A stretch of 64,000 bases of DNA from Labrys sp. KNU-23 (GCF_008330945.1 NZ_CP043488.1:1116001-1180000), one strand, 5' to 3'. Counted from the stretch's first letter, positions 8,390 through 17,311 are shown. A program made the numbers and translations. Notes: generated by a model not told the origin, from the sequence alone.

Positions 8390-9340
8390 TCATATCGCGT
8401 GGCAGGCCACACGCACCTCGCCTTCGACCGTCCGCATCTCGGGCCGTTCTCGCTTGCACACCTCCATCACCAGCGGACAACGCGGATGGAAGGCGCAGCC
8501 CGGCGGAGGATTGAGCGGGCTCGGCAGGTCCCCGGCCAGTGGCGCGCGATCCCGGTTGGGATTTTCAATATCGGGGATCGTCTCGAGCAGCAGCCGGGTA
8601 TAGGGATGGCGCGGCGTCTCGAACACGGTGTGGCCCGGCCCCTCCTCCACCAGGCGGCCGAGATACATCACGCCGATGCGGTCGGTCAGGAAGCGCACCA
8701 CCGACAGATTGTGGCTGATGAACAGGTAGGTCAGGCCGAGGCGCTGCTGCAGGTCCTTGAGCAGGTTGAGCACCTGCGCCTGCACCGAGACGTCGAGAGC
8801 CGAGGTCGGCTCGTCCAGGAGCAGCAATTCGGCCTCGGCGGCAAGGGATCGGGCAATGGAGATGCGCTGGCGCTGGCCCCCGGAGAATTCATGTGGATAT
8901 TTGGTGCCGTCGCCTGGCGCCAGCCCGACGGTCGACAGCAGGGCGCCGACCCGGGCACGGCGCTCGGCACGCGGCAGATGCCGCATCGGCTCGGCGATGC
9001 TGCGCCCGATGCGCCAGCGCGGATTAAGGCTGCCGACCGGATCCTGGAACACCATCTGCAAGTGCACCGGCTTGCCGCCCTGGCCGACAAAGTCGATGCG
9101 GCCCGCACTCGGCGCCTCCAGCCCGGCGATCAGGCGGGTGATGGTGGATTTGCCGCAGCCGGACTCGCCCACGATCGAGAAGGTAGTGCCCCGCGGGATC
9201 GAAAAGCTCACGCCGTCGACGGCCCGCACCAGCTTGCGACCGGCGCGGGTGACGACGCGCTGCAGGAAGGGCACGGAGACGTCGAAGGTCTTGGAGAGAT
9301 CGGTGACCTCGACCAGCGCGGCGGCGTTGTCCTGCTTCAT
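8390..9340 (-). CDS. Dipeptide-type ABC importer ATPase, OppF/DppF class (system 1)
   Basis: A 316-residue ATP-binding subunit of a peptide/opine/nickel-type importer. Walker A is GESGCGKST, the signature is FSGGQRQRISIARSL, Walker B is LLLLDEP, and the H-loop is ISHNLS. The C-terminal oligopeptide-transporter extension with its Cys residues (CAFHPRCP, CKRERP) marks the OppF/DppF class. ATG 9340 overlaps the amidohydrolase stop as ATGA, so an upstream in-frame ATG at 9361 was rejected. It is the last gene of the minus-strand system 1 operon and pairs with the ATPase at 14646. Confidence 0.9.
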   Translation of the reverse strand: MKQDNAAALVEVTDLSKTFDVSVPFLQRVVTRAGRKLVRAVDGVSFSIPRGTTFSIVGESGCGKSTITRLIAGLEAPSAGRIDFVGQGGKPVHLQMVFQDPVGSLNPRWRIGRSIAEPMRHLPRAERRARVGALLSTVGLAPGDGTKYPHEFSGGQRQRISIARSLAAEAELLLLDEPTSALDVSVQAQVLNLLKDLQQRLGLTYLFISHNLSVVRFLTDRIGVMYLGRLVEEGPGHTVFETPRHPYTRLLLETIPDIENPNRDRAPLAGDLPSPLNPPPGCAFHPRCPLVMEVCKRERPEMRTVEGEVRVACHAI

Positions 9341-10536
9341 GGCACCTCGCCGTCGATCCATTGATTGTCAGCCGCCACGACGCGACCGCGCTTCACCACG
9401 AGTGCGCGCGCCGGACGATCCACCAGGATCTGCGCCAGGTTCTCGCCCGCGATCAGGACGAGGCTGCCCTCGCAGCCCACCTCGAGCCCATAGCCTTTCA
9501 GGCCGAGCAGGTCGGCGCCGCGACGCGTGCCCATGTCGAGGGCCCTGAGCAGCTCCGCATCGGTGCGGCAATGGGTGCGGTAGGCCAGGAGCCAGCAGCG
9601 GTCGAGCATGTCGCCGTCGCCGTGCGGGTTCCAGGTGTCACGCAGGGAATCCGAGGCGACGGCACAGCGCACGCCGCGCGCCGCGAGCTCGAACATCGGC
9701 GGAAAGCCGATCTCGCCCGGCACGGCGGAAATGATGCCGATCCCCGCTTCGGCCAGCACGTCGATCATGCGCTGCACCTTGTGCGCCGGGCCGTCGCCAA
9801 GACAGAAGGCATGGCTGACGACCACCCGCCCCTGCATGCCCAGCGCCCTCGTGCGCTCGGCGATCATGCCGAGCTCGAACAGGCCGAGCTCCCCCGGCTC
9901 GTGCAAATGGATGTCAATCTTGGCACCCTTCCGGCTGGCGATACCGAAGATGGTGTCGAGATGGCCCTTGGGATCGGCATCGATGGTGGCGGGGTCGATA
10001 CCGCCGATAACGGAAGCGCCTTCGTCCAGCGCCGCCTCCATCAGTTCCGCCGTGCCGGGGTCGATCATCAGGCCGGTCTGGGGAAAGGCGACGAGTTCGA
10101 GGCCGACGGCATGCTTCACCTTCTCCCAGGCTTCCAGGACGCCGTGGAGATTGTCGAGCTTGTAGCCGGTGGAAATATCGACATGGCTGCGGATATGGGT
10201 CGAGCCCATCTCGACACAGCGCCGCATCAGATTGCCGGCGCGCTCGGGAACGCCCCAGGGCAGGTCCTTGCGGATGGCGACCTCGTTGTCGATCATTGCC
10301 CGGAGCGACGGCGGCACGTTGATGGAGTGCCAGGGCAGGCCCCACAGGATCTTGTCGAGATGGACATGGGCCTCGACGAAGGGGGCGATGGCGATGGCCC
10401 CCTGGCCGTCGACAACCGGGACGCCCTCGGGCCGGTTGAGGTCGCGGCCAATGGCGGCGATCTTGCCGCCACGGATCAGGATGTCGGCGCTTTCCTTGGC
10501 GTCCGGGCGGACATTGGCGAGAAAAAGATCGGTCAT
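9337..10536 (-). CDS. CodA-like metal-dependent amidohydrolase/deaminase
   Basis: A 399-residue amidohydrolase-superfamily enzyme closest in motif pattern to cytosine deaminase CodA. The first metal site is EAHVHLDK, the second HLHEPGE, the third VVSHAF, and the final Asp lies in VASDSLRDTWNPHG, which mirrors the CodA HDDVFDPW pattern. Relatives deaminate or hydrolyse cytosine, isopropylammelide and other N-heterocycles. It sits inside a transporter operon between the permease and the ATPase genes, so its substrate is presumably what that importer brings in. Start ATG 10536 is 25 bp after the permease stop. The exact substrate is not assignable. Confidence 0.85.
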   Translation of the reverse strand: MTDLFLANVRPDAKESADILIRGGKIAAIGRDLNRPEGVPVVDGQGAIAIAPFVEAHVHLDKILWGLPWHSINVPPSLRAMIDNEVAIRKDLPWGVPERAGNLMRRCVEMGSTHIRSHVDISTGYKLDNLHGVLEAWEKVKHAVGLELVAFPQTGLMIDPGTAELMEAALDEGASVIGGIDPATIDADPKGHLDTIFGIASRKGAKIDIHLHEPGELGLFELGMIAERTRALGMQGRVVVSHAFCLGDGPAHKVQRMIDVLAEAGIGIISAVPGEIGFPPMFELAARGVRCAVASDSLRDTWNPHGDGDMLDRCWLLAYRTHCRTDAELLRALDMGTRRGADLLGLKGYGLEVGCEGSLVLIAGENLAQILVDRPARALVVKRGRVVAADNQWIDGEVP

Positions 10537-10561
10537 TTCAGGGCCCAGGATGAAACAGGGA

Positions 10562-11485
10562 TCAACGGAGACGGGGATTGAGGACATCGCGCAGCCAGTC
10601 GCCGACGATGTTGACGGAGAGAACGAGCAGGACGAGAGCCGTTCCCGGAAACAGGGAGATCCACCATTCGCCCGACAGCAGGAGATCATTGCCGGCACGG
10701 ATAAGCGTGCCGAGCGAGGGCTGGGACGGTGGCATGCCCAGGCCGAGGAAGGACAGGATCGCCTCGGTGAGGATGGCGACGCCGAGCCCGAGCGTGGCCA
10801 GCACCAGCACCGGCCCGATGGTGTTGGGCAGGATATGGAAGAGCACGATGCGCAGGCTGGAAACCTTGCTGATGCGCGCCGCAGCCACATAGTCCTTCTG
10901 GCGCTCGATCATGGTGGCGGCCCGCACCGTCCGCGCGAACTGCACCCAGTCGGCGACACCGATGGCGAGGATGACGACGTAGAAGCGCATGTCCTCGCGC
11001 AGCGCCGCCGGCATGACGATCTTGGCGACGCCATCGATGAAGAAGGCGATCATGATGGTGGGAAAAGAGAGCTGCACATCGGCGAGGCGCATGATGAGGG
11101 CATCGATCCAGCCCCCGAAATAACCGGCCAGCAAGCCGAGTGTCACCCCGATGGTGACCGAGAACAGCACGGCGGCAGCGCCCACCAGGATCGATATGCG
11201 CATGCCGTAGAAGATCGACGACAGGATGTCCCGGCCCTGCTCGTCGGTGCCGAGCAGATAGCGGGCGCTGCCGCCTTCCGACCAGACGGGAGGCAGGCGT
11301 GCATCCATGATGTCGAGCGTGGCCGGATCGAAGGGATCATGCGGCGCGATCAGGTTGGCGGCGACGGCGCAAATGACCAGCAACCCGAGAATGCAGGTGG
11401 CGATGACGACCGCGGGCGAGGTGCGAAAGCGCCAGGCGAGTTCGCTGGCGGCCATGCTTCTGACGATGGCGGCAAACTGACTCAT
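10562..11485 (-). CDS. Dipeptide-type ABC permease, DppC class (system 1)
   Basis: A 307-residue inner-membrane permease. The N-terminal OppC_N segment includes LIAPHDPFDP and the DEQGRDILS loop. The BPD_transp_1 core has the EAA-type loop around AAARISKVSSLRIVLFHILP. About six hydrophobic segments are visible. Its ATG overlaps the stop of the DppB-type gene (ATGA 11485-11482), so the two are translationally coupled. It forms the channel with the partner permease for system 1. Confidence 0.9.
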   Translation of the reverse strand: MSQFAAIVRSMAASELAWRFRTSPAVVIATCILGLLVICAVAANLIAPHDPFDPATLDIMDARLPPVWSEGGSARYLLGTDEQGRDILSSIFYGMRISILVGAAAVLFSVTIGVTLGLLAGYFGGWIDALIMRLADVQLSFPTIMIAFFIDGVAKIVMPAALREDMRFYVVILAIGVADWVQFARTVRAATMIERQKDYVAAARISKVSSLRIVLFHILPNTIGPVLVLATLGLGVAILTEAILSFLGLGMPPSQPSLGTLIRAGNDLLLSGEWWISLFPGTALVLLVLSVNIVGDWLRDVLNPRLR

Positions 11486-12447
11486 TTCACCCTCAATCTC
11501 GGATCGACCAGCAGATAGGTCAGGTCGACGATCAAATTGATCAGCACGAAGCTGAAGCCGACGAAGGCGAGATAGGCCGCCATCACCGGAAAGTCGGCGA
11601 ATTCGATCGCCTGCAGGATCAGCAGGCCCATGCCCGGCCATTGGAACACCGCCTCGACCACGATGGCGAAGGCGATCAGCGAACCGATCTGCAGGCCGAC
11701 GATGGTGATCACCGGCAACAGGCTGTTGCGCAGCGCATGGGTGAGGTGCACCGCCCGGTCCGACAGGCCACGGGCGCGGGCGAACTTGATGAAATCGGAG
11801 CGCAGCACCTCCAGCATCTCGCCGCGGATCAGGCGCATGATCATCGAGACCTGGAAGACGGCGAGCGTGATGGTTGGCATGATCAGGGCCTTGAGGCCGC
11901 TCACCGTGAGGAAGCCGGTGGTCCACCAGCCGATCCGCACCGTGTCGCCACGCCCGAAGGCCGATAGCCAGCGCAGCTCCACCGAAAAGACCAGGATGAG
12001 CAGCATGCCGATCAGGAATTGCGGCATGGAAATGCCGAGAAGCGAGCCCATCTGGAACAGGCGGCTCAACCAGCCGCGAGGCCTGAGCGCGGTATAGACC
12101 CCCATGGGAATGCCGACCAGCAAGGCGGTCAGGGTCGCCGCGAAGACCAGCTCCAGCGTCGCCGGCAAACGGGTGAGGATGAGATCGAGCACCGGCTGCC
12201 GGTTGCGGTACGAGACGCCGAAATCCCCGACCACCGCTCGTTCGACGAAACGCCAGAATTGCACGATGGTCGGCTGGTCGAGGCCGAGGGCCGCCCGCAA
12301 TTCCTCGCGTTGGGCCAGCGTCGCATTGACGCCGAGCACATTGTTCACGGGGTCGCCGAGGAAATTGAAGATGCAGAAGGACAACCCGGTGACGACCAGC
12401 ATGACCAGGATGACGCTGGTGAGGCGGGTTGCGAGCATGGAGATCAT
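11482..12447 (-). CDS. Dipeptide-type ABC permease, DppB class (system 1)
   Basis: A 321-residue permease with the N-terminal hydrophobic anchor, a long first periplasmic loop (PVNNVLGVNATLAQREELRA) and a C-terminal six-helix BPD_transp_1 core with the EAA loop near FIKFARARGLSDRAVHLTHA. I took ATG 12447 (MISMLATRL), preceded by GGGATCGAGAGA; an ATG 14 codons upstream adds only charged, non-family residues. A 343-bp palindrome-rich gap separates it from the binding-protein gene. Confidence 0.88.
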   Translation of the reverse strand: MISMLATRLTSVILVMLVVTGLSFCIFNFLGDPVNNVLGVNATLAQREELRAALGLDQPTIVQFWRFVERAVVGDFGVSYRNRQPVLDLILTRLPATLELVFAATLTALLVGIPMGVYTALRPRGWLSRLFQMGSLLGISMPQFLIGMLLILVFSVELRWLSAFGRGDTVRIGWWTTGFLTVSGLKALIMPTITLAVFQVSMIMRLIRGEMLEVLRSDFIKFARARGLSDRAVHLTHALRNSLLPVITIVGLQIGSLIAFAIVVEAVFQWPGMGLLILQAIEFADFPVMAAYLAFVGFSFVLINLIVDLTYLLVDPRLRVK

Positions 12448-12572
12448 GAGGGTCTCTCGATCCCTGGCGCATTTTCCGGAAGAACCCATCGGCTCTTCGA
12501 TGAGGAAGATGCATCAATGCGAAAAATTCGAGAAAGTCTGTGGTCCAACGGTAATGACTCGCGGATTGTGCT

Positions 12573-12626
12573 GCCCCTCGCTCCTACCCTCTCCCCGCAA
12601 GAGCCGGGCGAGGTAAGGTGAGGGGC
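12573..12626. repeat. Imperfect palindromic repeat of the Rhizobiales CCCTCTCCCCGCAAG type
   Basis: Outer arms GCCCCTC and GAGGGGC enclose CCCTCTCCCCGC-AAGA-GCCGGGCGAGG. The core resembles a degraded copy of a palindrome scattered widely between genes in Hyphomicrobiales. It is one of three inverted repeats filling the 12448-12790 gap between the binding-protein and permease genes of system 1. I see no coding potential in that gap. Confidence 0.65.
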
Positions 12627-12660
12627 GGCGCTACCTCGTCAGCACGGCCCCGGAACTTGC

Positions 12661-12689
12661 GGAGGGGCGGTGGGAGATACCGCCCCTCC
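12661..12689. repeat. Perfect 10-bp stem-loop in the system 1 operon gap
   Basis: GGAGGGGCGG pairs perfectly with CCGCCCCTCC across a 9-nt loop. It has no T-tract on either side. On the minus-strand mRNA it lies about 100 nt after the binding-protein stop, where such hairpins commonly protect the 3' end of the abundant binding-protein message. That role is inferred. Confidence 0.6.
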
Positions 12690-12695
12690 GTTTGC

Positions 12696-12740
12696 GCATG
12701 ATGCCGGACAGTTTCGGGGGACCCGGAAAAAACATCATGC
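12696..12740. repeat. GCATGATG...CATCATGC dispersed repeat
   Basis: Perfect 8-bp arms GCATGATG and CATCATGC flank a C/G-rich centre containing CCGGAC and CCCGG. The sequence resembles the GCATGATGCCGGA intergenic element found in many copies in rhizobial genomes. With the two preceding palindromes it makes this gap a cluster of mobile-type repeats or mRNA-stabilising structures. Confidence 0.5.
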
Positions 12741-12790
12741 GGCAAAGAGAAGGCCGAAGCAGATACGGCAGGCGCCCGCCCTCGCGCGCG

Positions 12791-14362
12791 TCAATTCATG
12801 GTGTAGTACCAGAAGCGCGTATACTCGTCGGCGGGCACCACGGCGTTGACCTTGTCGCTCATGCCCCAGGTCAGGAACTGCTGGTGCAACATGATCTTGC
12901 CGACCTCGTCGCGGTGGATCTTCACCACTTCCGAGATCATGGCCTGCCGCTTGGCCGGGTCATATTCGGTGCCGATCTGCTCGATCAGCTTGTCCACCTT
13001 GGGATTGGAATAGCCCTTGGGGTTCCAGGTGCCCAGATCGCCCGTGGGCGTGTGGATCGTCGCCGACATGATGTTGTAGGCGTCGATCGAGGGCAGGCCC
13101 GCCCACCCCAGCATATAGAAGGAATATTTGCCGGCCGGCAGTTCGGTGTCGGTCTGGACCGGCGTGTGCATGGTCAGCTGGACCTTGATGCCGATCTTGG
13201 CGAGCATACCGACGGTGGCCTGGCAGATCCGTTCGTCATTGATGAAGGAACCGGCCGGGCAATCCATCGGCAAGGTGAAGCCCTTGGCATAGCCCGCTTC
13301 CGCCAGCAGCGCCTTGGCGGCCGCGACATCATAGGGAAAGCGCACGTCGAGGCTGGCGTCGTAGAAAGGAAGCTGAGGGGCGAGCGGCACTGCGGTCGGA
13401 CGCGAATTGCCACGCATGATGCTGCGCTTGATGCCTTCAATGTCGATGGCCTGGTAGATGGCCTTGCGCACCCTGACATCGGCGAGCGGATTACCCTCGA
13501 CGCCGCTGCCCGGCAGCGTCTTGCTCTGCTGATCCATGCCGAAGAAGATCGAGCGCAGATGTGGCGCCCGCATGATCTTCATGCCGGGTGTGGACGCGAT
13601 GCGGTCGACGTCCTGTGACGGTGCGTTGCGGATGAAGTCGACCTCGCCCGACAAGAGGGCGGCGACGCGGGTGGCGGCATTGGTGATCGGCGTATAGACG
13701 ATCTCGTCGAGATTATGCTGGGGCTTGTCCCACCAATCCTCGTTCTTGACCAGCACGGTGCGGACGTCCGGCTGGCGCGAGGCCAGCTTGAACGGCCCGG
13801 TTCCGATGCCTTGGGTGGTCATGGCGCCACCGGTGTTGGAGGAAAGGTCGATCGGCTTGGTTGCGCCCACCGATTCCTGGAACTTCTTGTCCAGGATGTA
13901 CCAGCCGGCGAAATCGTTGAGCAGCAGCGCATATTTGCGCTTGAGCGTCACCTCGACGGTGTGATCATCGATCTTGGTGATCTTGGCGATGGGTTCGAGC
14001 AGGCCAGCAAAGGGGGAGCCGGGAGCCCCTGCCCGTTCGAAGGAGAAGATCACGTCATCGGCGGTGAAGGGGTCGCCATTGTGGAACTTGACGCCCTTGC
14101 GCAAATGGAACCGCCACTCGGTGTCCGAAACCGCCTCCCAGCTCTCGGCCAGGGCCGGCTCCAGCTTGAGGTCTTTATTCCAGCGCACCAAACCTTCATA
14201 GACATTGCTGAGCAGGCTGAGCGTGAAGTCGTCCCGCGCCGCATGCGGGTCCATGGAACTGATTTCCTGGGCTTCGGCGAAACGCAGCGTCTTGGCGCTT
14301 GCCGCTCCCGTGGCCAGCACGGCGCACGAGGCGATCAGCAGGATCTTCAAATAGGTCTTCAC
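12791..14362 (-). CDS. Dipeptide-type ABC substrate-binding protein (system 1)
   Basis: A 523-residue SBP_bac_5 protein with a Sec signal peptide (MKTYLKILLIASCAVLATGAA, cleaved after ASA). Family landmarks are LEPALAESWE, FHLRKGVKFHNGDP, GTGPFK and NEDWWD. I chose GTG 14362 rather than ATG 14368 because the SD GGGAG abuts that ATG but lies 6 nt before the GTG, which also gives a cleaner signal peptide. It determines the specificity of system 1; the ligand is unknown. The upstream region carries two palindromes that match the local operator pattern. Confidence 0.88.
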   Translation of the reverse strand: MKTYLKILLIASCAVLATGAASAKTLRFAEAQEISSMDPHAARDDFTLSLLSNVYEGLVRWNKDLKLEPALAESWEAVSDTEWRFHLRKGVKFHNGDPFTADDVIFSFERAGAPGSPFAGLLEPIAKITKIDDHTVEVTLKRKYALLLNDFAGWYILDKKFQESVGATKPIDLSSNTGGAMTTQGIGTGPFKLASRQPDVRTVLVKNEDWWDKPQHNLDEIVYTPITNAATRVAALLSGEVDFIRNAPSQDVDRIASTPGMKIMRAPHLRSIFFGMDQQSKTLPGSGVEGNPLADVRVRKAIYQAIDIEGIKRSIMRGNSRPTAVPLAPQLPFYDASLDVRFPYDVAAAKALLAEAGYAKGFTLPMDCPAGSFINDERICQATVGMLAKIGIKVQLTMHTPVQTDTELPAGKYSFYMLGWAGLPSIDAYNIMSATIHTPTGDLGTWNPKGYSNPKVDKLIEQIGTEYDPAKRQAMISEVVKIHRDEVGKIMLHQQFLTWGMSDKVNAVVPADEYTRFWYYTMN

Positions 14363-14553
14363 GGCCATCTCCCGGTTAAACGGTCCTTCGTCGGCGGTCA
14401 CGACGGCGCGGCTTTGTTTTTGTCTCGCGCTTCGTCACCAAGCGATCGGCTGCATCCCGAACGGCTGGTGACTCCGTTCTCTGCAGACGATCCATTCCCC
14501 TGCCCGTATCCAGTTCGGGCATTTTTATCATTCCATAAGCGGCACACGCCGTC

Positions 14554-14590
14554 TACAAATTTGTACCACAACGAGTATACAATATTGTAT
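14554..14590. promoter_or_regulatory. Two adjacent palindromes upstream of the system 1 binding-protein gene
   Basis: TACAAATTTGTA (14554-14565) and ATACAATATTGTAT (14577-14590) are both perfect palindromes with centres 24 bp apart. The second includes TATACAAT (14576-14583), shared with three other intergenic sites between 15.7 and 17.6 kb. On the minus strand TTGTAG (14558-14553) and TGGAAT (14535-14530) could serve as -35 and -10 with 17-bp spacing, so the first palindrome would overlap the -35. The FCD regulator at 15793 is the likely binder. Confidence 0.6.
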
Positions 14591-14645
14591 GGCGAAGCTG
14601 GAGACGAGTTTATCCGGCGCGGGAGTTGCTGCTCCCGCGCGATCG

Positions 14646-15665
14646 TCAGAGCGTTGTACCGCCTTGATGCAAGAAACAGGCCGCCGCGGTGGCGCCTGCA
14701 ACGGTGAGCCGGGGACTCTCGGCCTCGCAGCGCGGACCGCTTTGCCGGCAGCGCGGGTGGAAGGCACAGCCCCTGGGCCAATTGCCCAGGCGCGGCATCG
14801 CCCCGTCGATCTGGGCCAGACGTTCGACCTGGCGGCCCAGGGAGGGGATCGAGGCCATCAGGCCGGCCGCATACGGATGGTTGGGCCGGTGCACCACCGC
14901 CTCCACCGGGCCGATCTCGACCACGCGGCCTGCATACATCACCGCCACCCGGTCGGCGATCTCGGCGATGACCCCCATGTCGTGGGTGACCAGCATGATG
15001 GCGGTGTTCTTCTCCCGCGCCAGGCGCTTGAGAAGGGCCAGGATCTGGGCCTGGATCGAGACGTCGAGGGCCGTCGTCGGCTCGTCGGCGATGATCAACT
15101 CGGGCTCACCGGCCAGCGCCAGGGCGATGACGATGCGCTGGCGCATGCCGCCGGAGAATTGATGCGGATATTGCGCGAAGCGATTGACCGGGTCGGCGAT
15201 GCCGACTTCGGTGAGAAGACGAATTGCCCGCTGGCGCGCTTCCTCGCGATCCAGCTCGGGAAAATGCGCGCGGATGGTCTCGGTCAATTGCCGGCCGACG
15301 GTGAACAGCGGATCGAGGCTGGTCAGGGGATCTTGGAAGATTGCTCCGATCCGTCGGCCACGGATCAGGCGCTGGCGATGTGGAGGCAGATTGTCGATGC
15401 GCTCTCCGCTCAGGCGGATGCTGCCGGCGGCAATGCGGCCCGGTGCCTGCAGGAGGCCGATCAGCGCGCTGCCGGTCATCGACTTTCCTGCGCCCGATTC
15501 GCCGACCACACCGAGGATCTCGCCCTGGGCGATATCGAAGGAGACATTGTCGATGGCGACCAGCGTGCCGGTGCGTGTCGGGAACTCGATACGCAGATCC
15601 CGGACCTCCAGTACGGCCGATGGCGAGGTCGTCATCCCGCCTGTTTCACCGTGTGCGCTGGTCAT
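14646..15665 (-). CDS. Dipeptide-type ABC importer ATPase, OppD/DppD class (system 1)
   Basis: A 339-residue ATPase. Walker A is GESGAGKSM, with Met in place of the usual final Ser/Thr-containing pair, so the Mg-coordinating position is K-S-M. The signature is FSGGMRQRIVIALAL, Walker B is LIIADEP, and the H-loop is VTHDMG. The oligopeptide C-terminal domain (GCAFHPRC) is present. It lies upstream of the binding-protein gene rather than at the operon end, with 283 bp and an operator between them, so it may be a separate transcript divergent from the GntR gene. Start ATG 15665 has GAGG upstream; ATG 15635 is an alternative. Confidence 0.88.
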   Translation of the reverse strand: MTSAHGETGGMTTSPSAVLEVRDLRIEFPTRTGTLVAIDNVSFDIAQGEILGVVGESGAGKSMTGSALIGLLQAPGRIAAGSIRLSGERIDNLPPHRQRLIRGRRIGAIFQDPLTSLDPLFTVGRQLTETIRAHFPELDREEARQRAIRLLTEVGIADPVNRFAQYPHQFSGGMRQRIVIALALAGEPELIIADEPTTALDVSIQAQILALLKRLAREKNTAIMLVTHDMGVIAEIADRVAVMYAGRVVEIGPVEAVVHRPNHPYAAGLMASIPSLGRQVERLAQIDGAMPRLGNWPRGCAFHPRCRQSGPRCEAESPRLTVAGATAAACFLHQGGTTL

Positions 15666-15735
15666 GCCGCCTCACAATCCGGGTGCCACCGCCTGGTTGC
15701 GGCCACCATGACAGGGGTTGTTTTCAACTCGGCAA

Positions 15736-15750
15736 TATACAATGTAGAAT
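15736..15750. promoter_or_regulatory. Shared operator motif between the system 1 ATPase and the GntR regulator
   Basis: TATACAAT at 15736-15743 extends to ATACAATGTAGAAT, which matches 11 of 14 positions of the perfect palindrome at 14577. It lies in the 127-bp divergent gap, so it could control both the ATPase gene and autoregulate the regulator. Confidence 0.5.
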
Positions 15751-15792
15751 ACACTTGGTTTCCTCCGCTGAGTCAAATTGCAAGGTCGCATC

Positions 15793-16518
15793 ATGCCCCC
15801 ATCGTCCGGGCCTCAAACGAAGCAAGCGCCTGTCGCCCCCAAGCGTCGCGGACGGGCGGACGAACGGATCCATTCGGAGATCTATTCGGCCATCATCAAC
15901 CACCAGCTTCGCCCGGCCACGCCGCTTCAGGAGGATGCCCTGGCCACTGCCTTCGGCGTCAGCCGCACGCTGATCCGCAAGGTCCTGCAGCAGCTCTCCC
16001 ACGAAAAGCTGGTCGAGCTCATCCCCAACAAGGGGGCGATCGTCGCCCGGCCCTCGGTCGAGGAAGCCCGGCAGGTTTTCGAAGCCCGGCGCGAAATCGA
16101 GTGCATCCTGATCCGCCGTCTGGCCGCGACCATTACCGATGCGGAGATCACCAGGCTGCGGGCCGCGGTGGAAGCCGAGGCCCGGGCCCAGGAACAGGGC
16201 GACAAGCGCCGGCGGCTGCAGCTTTCGGGAGACTTTCATCGCGAACTCGCCTCCCTGGCCGGCAACGACGTTCTCAAGGATTTCGTGCATGAGCTCGTCT
16301 CGCGCTCCTCGCTGGTGATCGCGCTCTATGAATCCCCTGGCGCGGTTCCCTGCGCCTATGACGAGCACAAGCGCATCGTCGATGCGCTGGCCAAGCGCGA
16401 TGGCGAGGATGCTGCCCGCAACATGGAGCACCATCTGCGCCATGTCGAAGCCCAGGTCGACCTGTCAGACGTTCCGGCCCGCATCGACTTCAAATCGCTC
16501 TTCCGGCCGCTGGGCTGA
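15793..16518 (+). CDS. GntR-family transcriptional regulator, FCD (FadR) subfamily
   Basis: A 241-residue regulator with an N-terminal winged helix (LQEDALATAFGVSRTLIRKVLQQL) and an all-helical FCD ligand domain containing the metal-binding His set (RREIECILI, HRELASLAGN, EHKRIVDAL, HHLRHV). FCD regulators usually bind small carboxylates. ATG 15793 has AAGG 9 nt upstream; an earlier TTG at 15778 lacks an SD. It sits between two transporter operons and a racemase whose promoters all carry ATTGTATA, so it is the probable repressor of the whole block. Its 3' end overlaps the racemase 3' end by 54 bp. Confidence 0.88.
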   Translation: MPPSSGPQTKQAPVAPKRRGRADERIHSEIYSAIINHQLRPATPLQEDALATAFGVSRTLIRKVLQQLSHEKLVELIPNKGAIVARPSVEEARQVFEARREIECILIRRLAATITDAEITRLRAAVEAEARAQEQGDKRRRLQLSGDFHRELASLAGNDVLKDFVHELVSRSSLVIALYESPGAVPCAYDEHKRIVDALAKRDGEDAARNMEHHLRHVEAQVDLSDVPARIDFKSLFRPLG

Positions 16519-17256
16519 CCCCCGCCAGCCGGCGGGCGCATAGGCGGCCAGCTTGCCGGCATAGGGCTTGGCAAGCGGGTAAGCGAGATCACCATGCTTG
16601 GAGGTCTTGAGGCCCATGCCGACCAGGGCTTCGGCGAATTTGACCGCCGCGCAGACGCCGTCGATCACCGGGATCTGCAACCTGTCCTCGAGATAGTCGG
16701 CCAGGCCCGCCATGCCGGCGCAGCCGAGCACGATCGCCCCGGCCTTGTCCTCCTCCAGCGCCCTGAGGCATTCAGCCAGGATGACGTCGCGCGCGCGCGT
16801 GCCCGGCTGTTCGAGTTCGAGCACAGGCAGTTCGGTGGCCCGCACGCGCCGGCAATGATGCTGCATGCCGTAATTGCGCACCAGATGCTCGGCGATGATG
16901 CGGGTGCGCTCCAGCGTGGTGACTACCGAAAAGCCGGTGGCCACGAAGGCGGCCGCATGCATGGCCGCCTCGGCGATGCCGATCACAGGGGCATCGGTGA
17001 TCTCCCGCGCCGCCAGCAGGCCGGGGTCGCCGAAGCAGGCGATGACATAGGCATCGGCCGGTGGCCCGTCGCGGATCTCGTCGACGAGGCCGATCACGCT
17101 CATGGCTTCGTCGAAATGCCCCTCGATCGACGCCGCCCCCGAGCGCGAGGTCGCGGCGACGATCTCGGTGCCGGGCGCGGCCACGGCGCAGGCACTGACA
17201 CGCATCGCCTCGGTCATCGATGCCGTGGTGTTGGGATTGATCAGCTTGATACGCAT
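16465..17256 (-). CDS. Asp/Glu/hydantoin racemase family protein
   Basis: A 263-residue protein of the aspartate/glutamate/hydantoin racemase superfamily, starting MRIKLINPNTT, the characteristic first strand. The two expected catalytic cysteines are in VIACFGDPGL and VLGCAGMAG, so the two-base mechanism is intact. Relatives include hydantoin racemase, allantoin racemase and arylmalonate decarboxylase. Position between the regulator and the second importer suggests it interconverts enantiomers of an imported cyclic amide before an amidohydrolase acts; that is inference. Its promoter carries the shared operator at 17293-17311. Confidence 0.85.
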   Translation of the reverse strand: MRIKLINPNTTASMTEAMRVSACAVAAPGTEIVAATSRSGAASIEGHFDEAMSVIGLVDEIRDGPPADAYVIACFGDPGLLAAREITDAPVIGIAEAAMHAAAFVATGFSVVTTLERTRIIAEHLVRNYGMQHHCRRVRATELPVLELEQPGTRARDVILAECLRALEEDKAGAIVLGCAGMAGLADYLEDRLQIPVIDGVCAAVKFAEALVGMGLKTSKHGDLAYPLAKPYAGKLAAYAPAGWRGSAQRPEERFEVDAGRNV

Positions 17257-17292
17257 GGGCTTCCTCAGGCGGCGGAATATTTTGTTCTTAGT

Positions 17293-17311
17293 ATTGTATA
17301 CGATGTTGTAT
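17293..17311. promoter_or_regulatory. Shared operator motif upstream of the racemase gene
   Basis: ATTGTATACGAT (17293-17304) is within one base of the palindrome ATTGTATACAAT, and the overlapping ATACGATGTTGTAT (17298-17311) matches 12 of 14 bases of the site at 14577. It lies 37 bp upstream of the racemase start. The wider 17257-17588 gap (332 bp) also holds the palindrome GATGCA-A-TGCATC at 17487-17499. Confidence 0.6.

Noticed and set aside
10562-12517. 651-codon frame suggesting a fused permease protein
   Set aside because: Only its last 307 codons are DppC-like. The first part is an out-of-frame shadow of the DppB gene, and the real start is the ATGA overlap at 11485.
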